Shown piece by piece: positions 25,400-33,620 of a stretch of 64,000 nucleotides of DNA; positions within the stretch are counted from its first letter, which is position 1; the number at the start of each line of letters is the position of its first letter. The notes below the pieces were generated by a model. It made no database searches, was not told the origin of the DNA, and saw only the letters and a list, made by a program, of their open reading frames with translations. Where the stretch lies: contig CAWEPB010000009.1 in NCBI GenBank assembly GCA_963810815.1, positions 62,001 to 126,000 on the forward strand, given 5' to 3'. Source of the DNA: CAVQWT01 sp963810815 (GTDB taxonomy: Bacteria > Pseudomonadota > Gammaproteobacteria > Burkholderiales > Casimicrobiaceae). A program made the translations under genes and the position numbers.

Positions 25400-25897
25400 A
25401 TGGATGCGTCCCGACACCGGGTCCCCGGTGAGCTCGTCTTCGCGGCTGCCATGCTGTTGTTCGGCGTGACGGCGCTGTGGCTGGCGTGGCGGATCGCCGG
25501 CTTCTCTTCCTGGAGTTCGCCCGGCGTGATGCCGATGGTCGCGGCGGCCGCGATGAGCGGCTCGGGGCTGGTGATCCTCCGCAACACGCTGCGCATGAAA
25601 CGCCCGGAGATATCCCCCGGCAGCACGCTGTCGCGCCAGTTCTTCCACCAGATCACGCCGCTGCCCATCGTGCTGTTCACGGCGCTGATCGTCGTCTACA
25701 TGCTGGCGCTCGAGCCGCTCGGCTTCGTCCTGAGCTCGTTCGCGTTCCTCGTCGCGTCGATGTTCGCGCTGGGCAGCAGGCGGATCCTGTTCACCGTCGT
25801 CGTCAGCGCCGTGTCGCTGGCGGCGATCTACGTCATCTTCCAGACGGCGTTCGCGGTCGTGCTCCCTGAAGGCATCCTCCGGGGAGTCTTCAGATGA
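25400..25897 (+). CDS. tctB: Tripartite tricarboxylate transporter small membrane protein
   Basis: Protein of 165 residues with four membrane segments (first at about 10-30, others in the ranges 40-58, 88-112 and 115-150). It is the expected size and position for TctB between TctC and TctA. Its stop overlaps the tctA start as ATGA. Confidence 0.83.
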   Translation: MDASRHRVPGELVFAAAMLLFGVTALWLAWRIAGFSSWSSPGVMPMVAAAAMSGSGLVILRNTLRMKRPEISPGSTLSRQFFHQITPLPIVLFTALIVVYMLALEPLGFVLSSFAFLVASMFALGSRRILFTVVVSAVSLAAIYVIFQTAFAVVLPEGILRGVFR

Positions 25898-27409
25898 CCG
25901 AGGCGCTGTCGTACTTCTTCCTGTCGTGGACCGACCCGTACCTGCTCTTCCTCACGGCGGCGGGCACGTTCGCCGGCATCTACGTCGGCGCGATTCCCGG
26001 GCTTGTCGGTCACGATGGCCGTGTCGATCCTGATCTCGTTCACGTTCAAGTGGAACGTCAACGAGGCGCTGGCGCTGATCGCCGGCATCTACCTCGGCGG
26101 CGTCTACGGCGGCTCGCGCAGCGCCATCCTGCTCAACATTCCGGGCGCTCCGGCGGCGATCGCGACCGCGCTCGACGGCTACCCGCTGGCCAAGCGCGGC
26201 GAGGCCGGAACGGCGATCGGGCTCACGACGGTCGTGTCGGTGCTGGGCGGCTTCATCGGCGTCATCGCGCTGGCGGCGGGGGCGCCGGCATTGTCCAAGC
26301 TTTCGCTGCTGTTCGCCCCGCGCGATTACCTGCTGCTCGCCATCTGGGGCATCTTGCTCGTCGGGAGCCTGTCCGGGGAGTCGCTGGCCAAGGGCGTATT
26401 CGCGGGGGCCCTCGGCGTGCTGCTTGGCATGGTCGGCCTCGACCCGATGACGGCGGAAGGCCGCTTCACCTTCGGGTCCATCCAGCTGACCGGGGGCATT
26501 CCGTACGTCGCGGCGATGATCGGCTTCTTCGGCGTCGCCGAAGTGCTGGTGCAGCTGCACACGCTCGCCGTCAAGCCGGTCAAGCAGAACGTCAGGAAGA
26601 TCCTGCCGTCGTGGGATCTGCTGAAGAAGTACCTGCCACTCGGATTGCGCTGCTCGTCGATCGGTGTGGTGATCGGTGCGTTGCCCGGCGCCGGCGGCGA
26701 CATCGCGGCGCTGATGGCCTACGACCACGCCAAGCGCACGACCAAGAACCCGTCGCGGCCCTTCGGCGAGGGCGCGTACGAAGGCATCGTCGCGCCCGAA
26801 TCGGCGAACAACGCGGCGGTCGGCGGCGCCTACATCCCGATGCTGACGCTGGGCATCCCCGGCGACGCAGTGACGGCGGTGATCATCGGCGCACTGTACA
26901 TCCACGGACTGAAGCCCGGCCCGATGATGCTGCTCGAGACCCCGCACCTGTTCTGGTTCTGCGTCGGCAACCTAGCGCTCGCCAACATCTTCCTGCTGCC
27001 GATGGGTCTGTCGGGCATTCGCATCTTCGCCAAGATCGTCGAGACGCCGAAGGCGATCCTGCTGCCGCTGATCCTCGTGCTGTCCGCGGTGGGGACCTAC
27101 GCGATCCAGAACAATCCGGTCGACATCTACTGGATGCTGGGCTTCGGCGTGCTCGGCTATTTCCTGAAGATGTACGGCTTCCAGGTCGGCCCGGTGATCC
27201 TCGGCATCATCCTGGGACCGCTGATGGACGTGTCGTACCGGCGCGCGATGATCTCGACCGGCGACGATCCGCTTGCGTTCCTGGGCGAGTTCTTCACCAG
27301 TCCCATTTCGGCGATCCTCACCGCGGCGCTGGCGGCGACGATCCTCAGCCAGACGACGCTGTGGGCCAGGCTCACCGGGCGCAAACCCGGCCTCAAAGTC
27401 CCGGGCTGA
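25894..27409 (+). CDS. tctA: Tripartite tricarboxylate transporter large permease (frameshifted)
   Basis: Large permease of about 504 residues and about twelve membrane segments. The TctA signature is clear: GAIPGL then SVTMAVSILISFTF, GIYLGGVYGGSRSAILLNIP, GALPGAGGDIAALMAY, ESANNAAVGGAYIPMLTLGI. The frame breaks at 26003, where gggcttgtcgg would read GLSVTM if one T were removed. Everything after the break is perfectly conserved, so the gene is probably intact in the organism. It would drive uptake of the TctC-bound carboxylate using the ion gradient. Confidence 0.87.
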
Positions 27410-27547
27410 CCGAGCCGACAGGACGATGAATCAGGACCAGATCGACCGCGTGGCGGCAATCCACAGGCAGCAGCCCGTCACCACCCATTCCAACCGGCCG
27501 GCAAGCGCAGGTGCGCCCGGCACCACGACCACCTAGAGAGGGAGCCC

Positions 27548-28996
27548 ATGGCCAGTCCCGCGGAACCGAAGAAAGGCATCACCGAGGAACAGCAGCAGGA
27601 GCTCGACGAGGTCTTTGCGCGCGCGAGGAAGGCGCTGGCGATCATCGAGACCTACGACCAGGCGCGCGTCGACCGCCTGTGCCAGGCGGTGGCCTGGGCC
27701 GTTGCCAACAAGAAGACCTTCACCCGCCTGGTCGAGGAAGGCATCGCCGAAAGCGGATTGGGCGATCCTGTGTCGCGGATGGGCAAGCGGATGAAGATCC
27801 GCGGCGTGCTGCGCGACGCGCTGCGACAGAAGAGTGTCGGCATCATCGAGGAGCTGCCGGAGAAGGGCATCGTCAAGTACGGCAAGCCCGCCGGCATCAT
27901 CGCCTGCATCGTGCCGACGACCAACCCGGACCTGACGCCGGCCGGCAACGCGATCTACGGCATCAAGGCGCGTGACGTCGTGATCTTCTCGCCGCATCCC
28001 CGGTCGAAGAAGACGTCGTTCGAGACGGTGCGCCTGATGCGCGAGGCGCTCGAGCGCGAGGGCGCGCCCGCCGACATCCTGCAGTGCCTGACCCGTGTGA
28101 ACATTCCGATGTCGCAGGCGCTGATGGCGCGGGCGGACCTCATCGTCGCGACCGGCGGGCAGCCGATGGTCCGCGCCGCGTACAGCTCGGGCACGCCGGC
28201 CTACGGCGTGGGTTCCGGCAACTCGACGATGATCATCGACGAGACGGCGAACGTCGAGGAAGCGGCGCGCAACACGCGGCTGTCCAAGACCTCGGACTTC
28301 GGCTCGGGCTGCTCGGCCGACGGCAACCTGATCATCGAGGCGTCGATCTTCGACAAGCTGCTGGCGCAGCTGCAGGCGGAGGGCGGCTATCTCGCCTCGC
28401 CGCAGGAAAAGGAGATGCTGCGCAAGGCCATGTGGGACGACGAGCGCCACCGCACCGTCGAGACCGTGGCGATCGCGCCGCAGCAGCTCGCGAAGATCGC
28501 CGGCTTCGAGATCCCCGCCGACCGCAAGTTCATCATCGTCCACGGCGACGGCATCGGCAAGGAACACCACTTCTCCGGCGAAAAGCTGACCACGCTGCTC
28601 GCCGTCTACAAGTACACGGGCTTCGACCAGGCGCTCGACATGATGCGCGCGGTCTACGAGGTCGGCGGCAAGGGCCACTCCTGCGGCATCTACTCGTTCG
28701 ACCAGGATCACATCCACCGGCTCGCCATGGCGGCGCCCGTCTCGCGGATCATGGTGCGGCAGCCGCAGTCGAAGGCCAACGCCGGCGCGTTCAACAACGG
28801 GATGCCGATGACGTCCAGCCTCGGCTGCGGCACCTGGGGCGGCAACATCATCTCCGAGAACGTGCACCTGAAGCACTACCTCAACACGACGTGGGTGTCG
28901 GTGCCGATCAAGGAGGACAAGCCCTCGGACGAGGAGCTGTTCGGCCCGTTCTACGACCCGGCGCTCGAGGCCGAGGTCGAGACGATCACGACCTGA
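27548..28996 (+). CDS. CoA-acylating aldehyde dehydrogenase (SauS/EutE-like)
   Basis: Aldehyde dehydrogenase of 482 residues from the CoA-acylating branch, similar to sulfoacetaldehyde or acetaldehyde dehydrogenases. Catalytic Cys255 lies in GSGCSADGN; the N-terminal cofactor region has PAGIIACIVPTTNPDLTP. It would turn an aldehyde plus CoA and NAD(P)+ into an acyl-CoA. It sits between a carboxylate transporter and citryl-CoA-lyase-like and ThDP genes, so its aldehyde is probably made by the ThDP enzyme from the imported compound. There is no sulfonate-specific gene nearby, so a sulfoacetaldehyde role is not supported. Confidence 0.8.
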   Translation: MASPAEPKKGITEEQQQELDEVFARARKALAIIETYDQARVDRLCQAVAWAVANKKTFTRLVEEGIAESGLGDPVSRMGKRMKIRGVLRDALRQKSVGIIEELPEKGIVKYGKPAGIIACIVPTTNPDLTPAGNAIYGIKARDVVIFSPHPRSKKTSFETVRLMREALEREGAPADILQCLTRVNIPMSQALMARADLIVATGGQPMVRAAYSSGTPAYGVGSGNSTMIIDETANVEEAARNTRLSKTSDFGSGCSADGNLIIEASIFDKLLAQLQAEGGYLASPQEKEMLRKAMWDDERHRTVETVAIAPQQLAKIAGFEIPADRKFIIVHGDGIGKEHHFSGEKLTTLLAVYKYTGFDQALDMMRAVYEVGGKGHSCGIYSFDQDHIHRLAMAAPVSRIMVRQPQSKANAGAFNNGMPMTSSLGCGTWGGNIISENVHLKHYLNTTWVSVPIKEDKPSDEELFGPFYDPALEAEVETITT

Positions 28997-29047
28997 CCGC
29001 GCACCTCTGCCGCACCCGCCACACCCCGCGACCCGACGAGACAGCCC

Positions 29048-29934
29048 ATGCCGACGAAGACACCGGAACAACTGATTGCCGACTGCAGCGCGTGGTGGGA
29101 CACGTCGATCATCGACATCCACCCCGGCAAGATCGCCATCCGCGGCTATCCGATCGAGGAGCTGATCGGCAACGTCCGCTTTCCCGACATGATCTGGCTG
29201 ATGCTGCGCGGCGAGCTGCCGACGCGCGCGCAGGGCGACCTGCTCGAGGCGGCGATGGTGCCCGGCGTCGACCACGGCCCGCACGCGCCGTCGATCGCCA
29301 TCGCGCAGATGGCGGTGTCCTGCGGCCTGCCGGTCAACGGCGCGATGGCCTCCGCGATCAACGTGCTCGACGACGTCCACGGCGGCGCGGGCGAGCAGTG
29401 CATGCAGCTCTACCGCGAGATCGACGCGGCCGCCGGCCCCGACGGCGACCTCGTCGCGGCGGCCGAGAAGGTCATCCGCGGCCGCATGGCCGCCGGCGAC
29501 AAGATCGTGCCGGGCTTCGGCCACCGCTTCCACCCGATCGACCCGCGCACGGCGCCGCTGTTCGCGCTGGTGGCGAAGGCGAAGGCCGCAGGGCGCCGTC
29601 AGCGGACGCTGGGCGGCGATCGGCCACGCGGTCGAGGCCGCGCTGAAGGCGATCAAGGGTCGCCACATCCCGATGAACATCGACGGCATCACCGCCGTCA
29701 TCTTCTGCGAGCTGGGCTTCGAGCCGGAACTGGGGCGCGGCCTGTTCATCCTGTCGCGCTCCGTCGGCATCCTTGCGCACGCGTGGGAACAGAAGCAGAA
29801 GGGCGTGCGGATCAAGGGGCCGATGCCGAGGGAAATTCCGTATCCGCTATTCCGGACCGGCGCGCCGCGCCGTGCCTGTCAACGCCACCGCCACCGCCAC
29901 CGCCGGCGCGCAGCCGGCCTCCGGCGACGACTGA
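29048..29934 (+). CDS. Citryl-CoA lyase / citrate-synthase-like enzyme (two frameshifts)
   Basis: Short citrate-synthase-fold protein, about 294 residues after removing two inserted bases. WWDTSIIDIHPGKIAIRGYP is the start typical of the citryl-CoA-lyase group. The catalytic residues are present: His in LDDVHGGAGE, His/Arg in GFGHRFHPIDPR, Asp in MNIDGITAV. An extra C at 29596-29597 (gggcgccgtcagc) and another at 29844-29845 (tatccgctat) must be removed to read RVSGRWAAIGHAVEAALKAI and then PYRYSGPARRAVPVN to the stop. It would cleave or form a beta-hydroxy-acyl-CoA. Both breaks are in conserved sequence, so sequence error is likely. Confidence 0.78.
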
Positions 29935-30000
29935 CCCGAACCCATTCACGGCGGCCCGGGGGCGGCAATGCCGCCGCCCCGACGCCCGAAGGAGCCAGCA

Positions 30001-31767
30001 ATGAAGGACCTGATTTCCAACCAACTGGTGAAGTATCTCGAGGCGAGAGGCGTCAAGCACATCTTCGGCCTCTGCGGCCACACCAACATCGCCGTGCTCG
30101 CCGCGCTGTCGAAGAGCAGGAAGATCAAGTTCGTCAATACGCGGCACGAGCAGGTCGCCGCGCACGCGGCCGACGGCTACGCGCGGGCGACCAACAAGGC
30201 CTCGGTGCTGCTGACGCACCTCTCCCCCGGCCTGACCAACGCGGCGACCGGCGTCGCCAACGCGGCGCTCGACTCGATCCCGATGGTCGTGATCGCCGGC
30301 GACGTGCCGACGCACTATTTCGGCAAGCACCCGCACCAGGAAGTGAACCTGCACGCCGACGCGTCGCAGTACGAGATCTACCGGCCGTTCGTCAAGCGCG
30401 CGTGGCGCGTGGATTCGCCGCACCTGTTCCCCGAGATCCTGGAAAAGGCGTTCACGCTCGCCGAGAGCGGCCGCCCGGGTCCGGTGCTGGTCGACGTGCC
30501 GATGGACGTCTTCTCCAAGGAGATCGACGTCGCGCTTTGGAAGCGCGTCCTCGGCAACGCGAAGGCGCTGCAGAAGCCGACGATCGACGAGAAGGTCGCC
30601 GAGGAGATCGTCGGCAAGCTGATCGCGGCGAAGAACCCGCTGCTCTACGTCGGCGGCGGCATCCTCCTGGCGGACGCCGCGAAGGAACTGCGCGAGCTGG
30701 CCGAGCACCTGCAGCTCCCGGTCGCGCACACGCTGATGGGCAAGGGCGCGCTGCCGGACGACCACCCGCTGATCCTCGGCATGACCGGGTTCTGGGGCAC
30801 CAAGTTCATCAACGACAAGACCCGCAGCGCGGACTGGATCCTGGGGCTGGGCACCCGCTTCTCCGAGGCCGACTGCAGCTCGTGGGAAGAGAAGTACACG
30901 TTCCGGATGCCCCCGACGAAGCTGATCCACATCGACATCGACCCGGCCGAGATCGGCCGGAACTATCCGGTCGAGATCGGCGCGGTGGCCGACCTCAAGG
31001 AGGCGCTGAAGGTCCTGGTCCGCGTCGCGCGCCGGCTCGCCCCCAAAGGCCTGAAGCGCGACAAGCTGGTGGCGGAGATGGCCGCCAACCGGAAGAAGTT
31101 CGCCGCCGGGCTGAAGAAGGCGCAGGAGAGCAGCCAGTGGCCGATGCGTCCGGAGCGGATCCTCGCCGACCTCCGTGCCGTGATGCCCCGCGACGCGCTC
31201 CTGTGCACCGACGTGGGCTGGAACAAGAACGGCATGGCGCAGCAGTACCCGATCTACACGCCGGGCAGCGTCTTCACGCCGGGCGGGTTCGCGACGATGG
31301 GCTTCGGCTCGCCGGCGGCGCTGGGCGCCAAGGTGGCCTGCCCGGACAAGGTCGTCGTGGCGCTGATCGGCGACGGCGGCTTCGGCCAGAACCCGGCGGC
31401 GCTCGCCACCGCGTTCGAGGAAGACATCGCGGTCGTCTGGGTGATCATGAACAACCACGCCTTCGGCACCATCGCCGGCCTCGAGGCGGCGCACTACGGC
31501 ACGACCTTCGCGACGGTGTTCGAGAAGGACGGCAAGAGCTGGTCGCCGGACTACGCGGCGATCGCCCGCGCCTACGGCATCGACGGCGTCAAGGTGGGCT
31601 CCGCCGCCGAATTCAGGCCGGCGCTGGAGAAGGCGGTCAAGTCGAAGCGACCCGTCGTCATCGACGTCTACATGAAGAACGAGCCGGTGCCCACCGCAGG
31701 CCACTGGAACATCATGGACATCTACTCGCCGGGCAAGAAGGTGCACCACGTGAGCACCGGCGGCTGA
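30001..31767 (+). CDS. Thiamine-diphosphate-dependent enzyme of the acetolactate-synthase superfamily
   Basis: ThDP enzyme of 588 residues with three domains: Pyr domain with the activating Glu50 in RHEQVAAHAADGYA, a central domain (DSIPMVVIAGDVPTHYFG nearby), and a PP domain with the metal motif GDGGFGQNP through VWVIMNNHAFG. It belongs to the acetolactate-synthase superfamily, which also contains decarboxylases, IolD and cyclohexane-1,2-dione hydrolase. There is no small regulatory subunit nearby, so branched-chain synthesis is unlikely. In this operon it may decarboxylate a 2-oxo acid or cleave a cyclic 1,2-dione, passing an aldehyde to the acylating dehydrogenase. GGAG precedes the start. 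Exact reaction is not determinable from sequence. Confidence 0.78.
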   Translation: MKDLISNQLVKYLEARGVKHIFGLCGHTNIAVLAALSKSRKIKFVNTRHEQVAAHAADGYARATNKASVLLTHLSPGLTNAATGVANAALDSIPMVVIAGDVPTHYFGKHPHQEVNLHADASQYEIYRPFVKRAWRVDSPHLFPEILEKAFTLAESGRPGPVLVDVPMDVFSKEIDVALWKRVLGNAKALQKPTIDEKVAEEIVGKLIAAKNPLLYVGGGILLADAAKELRELAEHLQLPVAHTLMGKGALPDDHPLILGMTGFWGTKFINDKTRSADWILGLGTRFSEADCSSWEEKYTFRMPPTKLIHIDIDPAEIGRNYPVEIGAVADLKEALKVLVRVARRLAPKGLKRDKLVAEMAANRKKFAAGLKKAQESSQWPMRPERILADLRAVMPRDALLCTDVGWNKNGMAQQYPIYTPGSVFTPGGFATMGFGSPAALGAKVACPDKVVVALIGDGGFGQNPAALATAFEEDIAVVWVIMNNHAFGTIAGLEAAHYGTTFATVFEKDGKSWSPDYAAIARAYGIDGVKVGSAAEFRPALEKAVKSKRPVVIDVYMKNEPVPTAGHWNIMDIYSPGKKVHHVSTGG

Positions 31768-31784
31768 CACCGGCGAGGCCCGGA

Positions 31785-31815
31785 GCCGCGGCCGCCACCG
31801 GAGCGGGGCCGCGGC
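31785..31815. terminator. Hairpin after the ThDP gene
   Basis: Perfect 9-bp stem GCCGCGGCC/GGCCGCGGC with a 13-base loop in the 118-base gap after the ThDP gene. No T-run follows; it could be an attenuator or an RNA-stability element. Confidence 0.3.
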
Positions 31816-31885
31816 CACGGTCCCGACGGGTGCGCGCCTCGAGCGCGCGACGCCGCGCAGCCACCATGTGAGGAGGTCGATCAGC

Positions 31886-32791
31886 ATGAAGCAGGAATTT
31901 TCCCTTGCCCACCTGACGGTGCTGGGCTGCCCGCCGCCGGAGATGACCTACATCGCGGCGCGCGCCGGCTACGACTACGTCAGCATCCGCCCCATCTACA
32001 TGGGGCTGCCCGGCGAGCCCAACTACGCGCTGGCCGACAACCCGCAGATGCTCAAGCAGACGAAGCGGGCGCTCGCGTCGACGGGTGTGCGCGTGCACGA
32101 CATCGAGCTGGCCCGCGTCTACGAGGGCCTGCACCCGACGAAGTACCTGCCGGCGATGGAGGTCGCGGCCGAGCTCGGCGCCAAGGCCGTCCTTTCGAGC
32201 ATCTGGGGCGGCGAGCGCGAGTTCTACATCGAGAAGTTCGCCGAGATCTGCGACCTCGCCAAGCCGTTCGGACTGACCGTGGATCTCGAGTACGTCCCCA
32301 TCGCCGCGGTGGCCAACCTGGCGCAGGCGGCCGACGTGTTGCGCACGGTCGGCAGGAGCAACGCGGGGCTGATGGTCGACATGCACCACTTCCACCGCGC
32401 CCGCGACAACCCGGCCGATCTCGACGCGCTGCCGCGCGAGTGGTTCCATTTCGCCCACCTGTGCGACGCGCCGGCCGAGATCCCGACCGAACGCGCCGAG
32501 ATGATCCGCATCCTGCGCGAGGCGCGCCTCTACGTCGGCGAGGGCGGCATCGACGTCGCCGGCATCCTCGCGCACATCCCGCACTGCGTCTATTCGATCG
32601 AGCTGCCCAACAAGGAGCGGCACGAGGAGATCGGCTACGCCGAACACGCGACGCGGTGCCTGGAGACGCTGAAGGCGTATCTCGCCGAGCATCCGGCCGA
32701 GAAGGGTGCCCGCGACAAGCGCCGCACCGGAACCGCAACGGCCGGGAGCCGGCGCGCCGTCGCCGCCCAACGATCGGAGCGCATGTCATGA
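31886..32791 (+). CDS. AP-endonuclease-2-type TIM barrel (isomerase/dehydratase), canonical metal site
   Basis: Protein of 301 residues of the sugar-phosphate isomerase/epimerase family. The expected metal ligands are present: Glu in VDLEYVP, Asp/His in MVDMHHFH, His in FAHLCDAP, Glu in YSIELPN. The family includes IolE-type dehydratases, hydroxypyruvate isomerase and 3-dehydroshikimate dehydratase, so it probably isomerises or dehydrates a polyol-ketone. AGGAGG precedes the start by nine bases. Its stop overlaps the AroD-like start as ATGA, so the two products are made in step and may act consecutively. Confidence 0.78.
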   Translation: MKQEFSLAHLTVLGCPPPEMTYIAARAGYDYVSIRPIYMGLPGEPNYALADNPQMLKQTKRALASTGVRVHDIELARVYEGLHPTKYLPAMEVAAELGAKAVLSSIWGGEREFYIEKFAEICDLAKPFGLTVDLEYVPIAAVANLAQAADVLRTVGRSNAGLMVDMHHFHRARDNPADLDALPREWFHFAHLCDAPAEIPTERAEMIRILREARLYVGEGGIDVAGILAHIPHCVYSIELPNKERHEEIGYAEHATRCLETLKAYLAEHPAEKGARDKRRTGTATAGSRRAVAAQRSERMS

Positions 32792-33576
32792 AGAAGCACA
32801 TCAAGGCGGTCGACGCGCGCGGCAGGAAGCTGGGCGGCGAAACTCCGCTGCTCTGCACCCCGCTGGTCGGCCGGACCCGCGAGCGGGTGCTCGCCGAGGC
32901 CGCCAGCGTCCTCCGGCAGAAGCCGGACCTCATCGAGTGGCGGGTCGATTTCTTCGACGCGATCGCCGACACCGCCGCCGTGATCGAGACGGCCCGAGCG
33001 CTGCGGGAGGTCGTCGGCAAGCGCCCCGTCATCTTCACCCGTCGCTCCGAAAGCGAGGGCGGCGAGCGGATCGCGATCGGCGACGGGGCGGTGGTCGAGC
33101 TCTACGGGGCCGTGGCGGCGACGCGTCTCGTCGACTTCCTCGATTTCGAGATGGGCAACGACCCCGAGCACCTGCGCCAGGTGCGGGACTGCACGCGACG
33201 GCACGAGATCCGGCTGATCCTGTCCTATCACAACGTCAGCTACACGCCGGGGCTCGACTACCTCGTCGACCGGTTCCTCGAGGCGGAGCGGCTCGGCGCC
33301 GACGTGGCGATGGTGCAGGTCATGCCGCGCAACCGCGCCGACGTCCTGCGGCTGCTCGCGGCGACCGCGGAGGCCGACGAGAAGACACGCATCCCGCTGA
33401 TCAGCATCTCGCTGGGGCCGCTCGGGTCGGTGACGCGGATGGTCGGCGGCCTGTTCGGCTCGTGGCTGAGCTTCGCCGTCGGCGAATCCGCGTCGGCGCC
33501 CGGGCAGATCCCCATCGGCGACCTGGTGACGGTGTACGACATCATCCGCCGGGCCCGCGGCGGCGAAATGCTCTGA
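32788..33576 (+). CDS. Type I 3-dehydroquinate dehydratase-like protein lacking the Schiff-base lysine
   Basis: AroD-fold protein of 262 residues. Substrate-binding residues are all in place: EWR, RRSESEGGE (Arg and Glu), the general-base His in LSYHN, Arg in VTRMVGG, and Ser/Gln in SAPGQ. The Lys that forms the imine with dehydroquinate (Lys170 in enteric AroD, in the DIPKIALMPQ stretch) is Met175 here (DVAMVQVMPR). The codon is ATG, where the paralogue at 45.0 kb has AAG. The rest is well conserved. It therefore should not work by the normal covalent mechanism and may bind or convert another substrate. Coupled to the upstream TIM barrel. Confidence 0.85.
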   Translation: MKKHIKAVDARGRKLGGETPLLCTPLVGRTRERVLAEAASVLRQKPDLIEWRVDFFDAIADTAAVIETARALREVVGKRPVIFTRRSESEGGERIAIGDGAVVELYGAVAATRLVDFLDFEMGNDPEHLRQVRDCTRRHEIRLILSYHNVSYTPGLDYLVDRFLEAERLGADVAMVQVMPRNRADVLRLLAATAEADEKTRIPLISISLGPLGSVTRMVGGLFGSWLSFAVGESASAPGQIPIGDLVTVYDIIRRARGGEML

Positions 33577-33620
33577 CCCTGCGTCTTCCCCCCACCCCGA
33601 ACACGCGTCACGAGGCTCCC

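Noticed and set aside
25990..26010. Programmed frameshifting as the explanation for the tctA break
   Set aside because: No slippery heptamer or downstream pseudoknot is evident, and other genes in the window show the same +1 pattern, so an inserted base is simpler.
27426..27536. 36-codon ORF between tctA and the aldehyde dehydrogenase gene
   Set aside because: No ribosome site, polar Thr-rich ending and no similarity that I recognise; probably chance.
27533..29815. 760-codon minus-strand open frame opposite the aldehyde dehydrogenase and lyase genes
   Set aside because: Mirror frame of conserved coding sequence rich in Arg, Asp, Val and His, with no recognisable motif.
27548..31767. Taurine/sulfoacetate degradation (SauS plus Xsc) as the role of the ALDH and ThDP genes
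   Set aside because: No phosphate acetyltransferase, sulfonate transporter, sulfite exporter or CoA ligase is nearby; instead aroD, aroE and TIM-barrel genes follow.
30001..31767. Acetolactate synthase large subunit for valine/isoleucine synthesis
   Set aside because: No ilvH-type small subunit or ilvC is adjacent, and the context is a carboxylate-uptake and catabolic operon.
31785..31815. Riboswitch-like structure before the TIM-barrel gene
   Set aside because: Only a simple GC hairpin can be made out; no conserved aptamer pattern.
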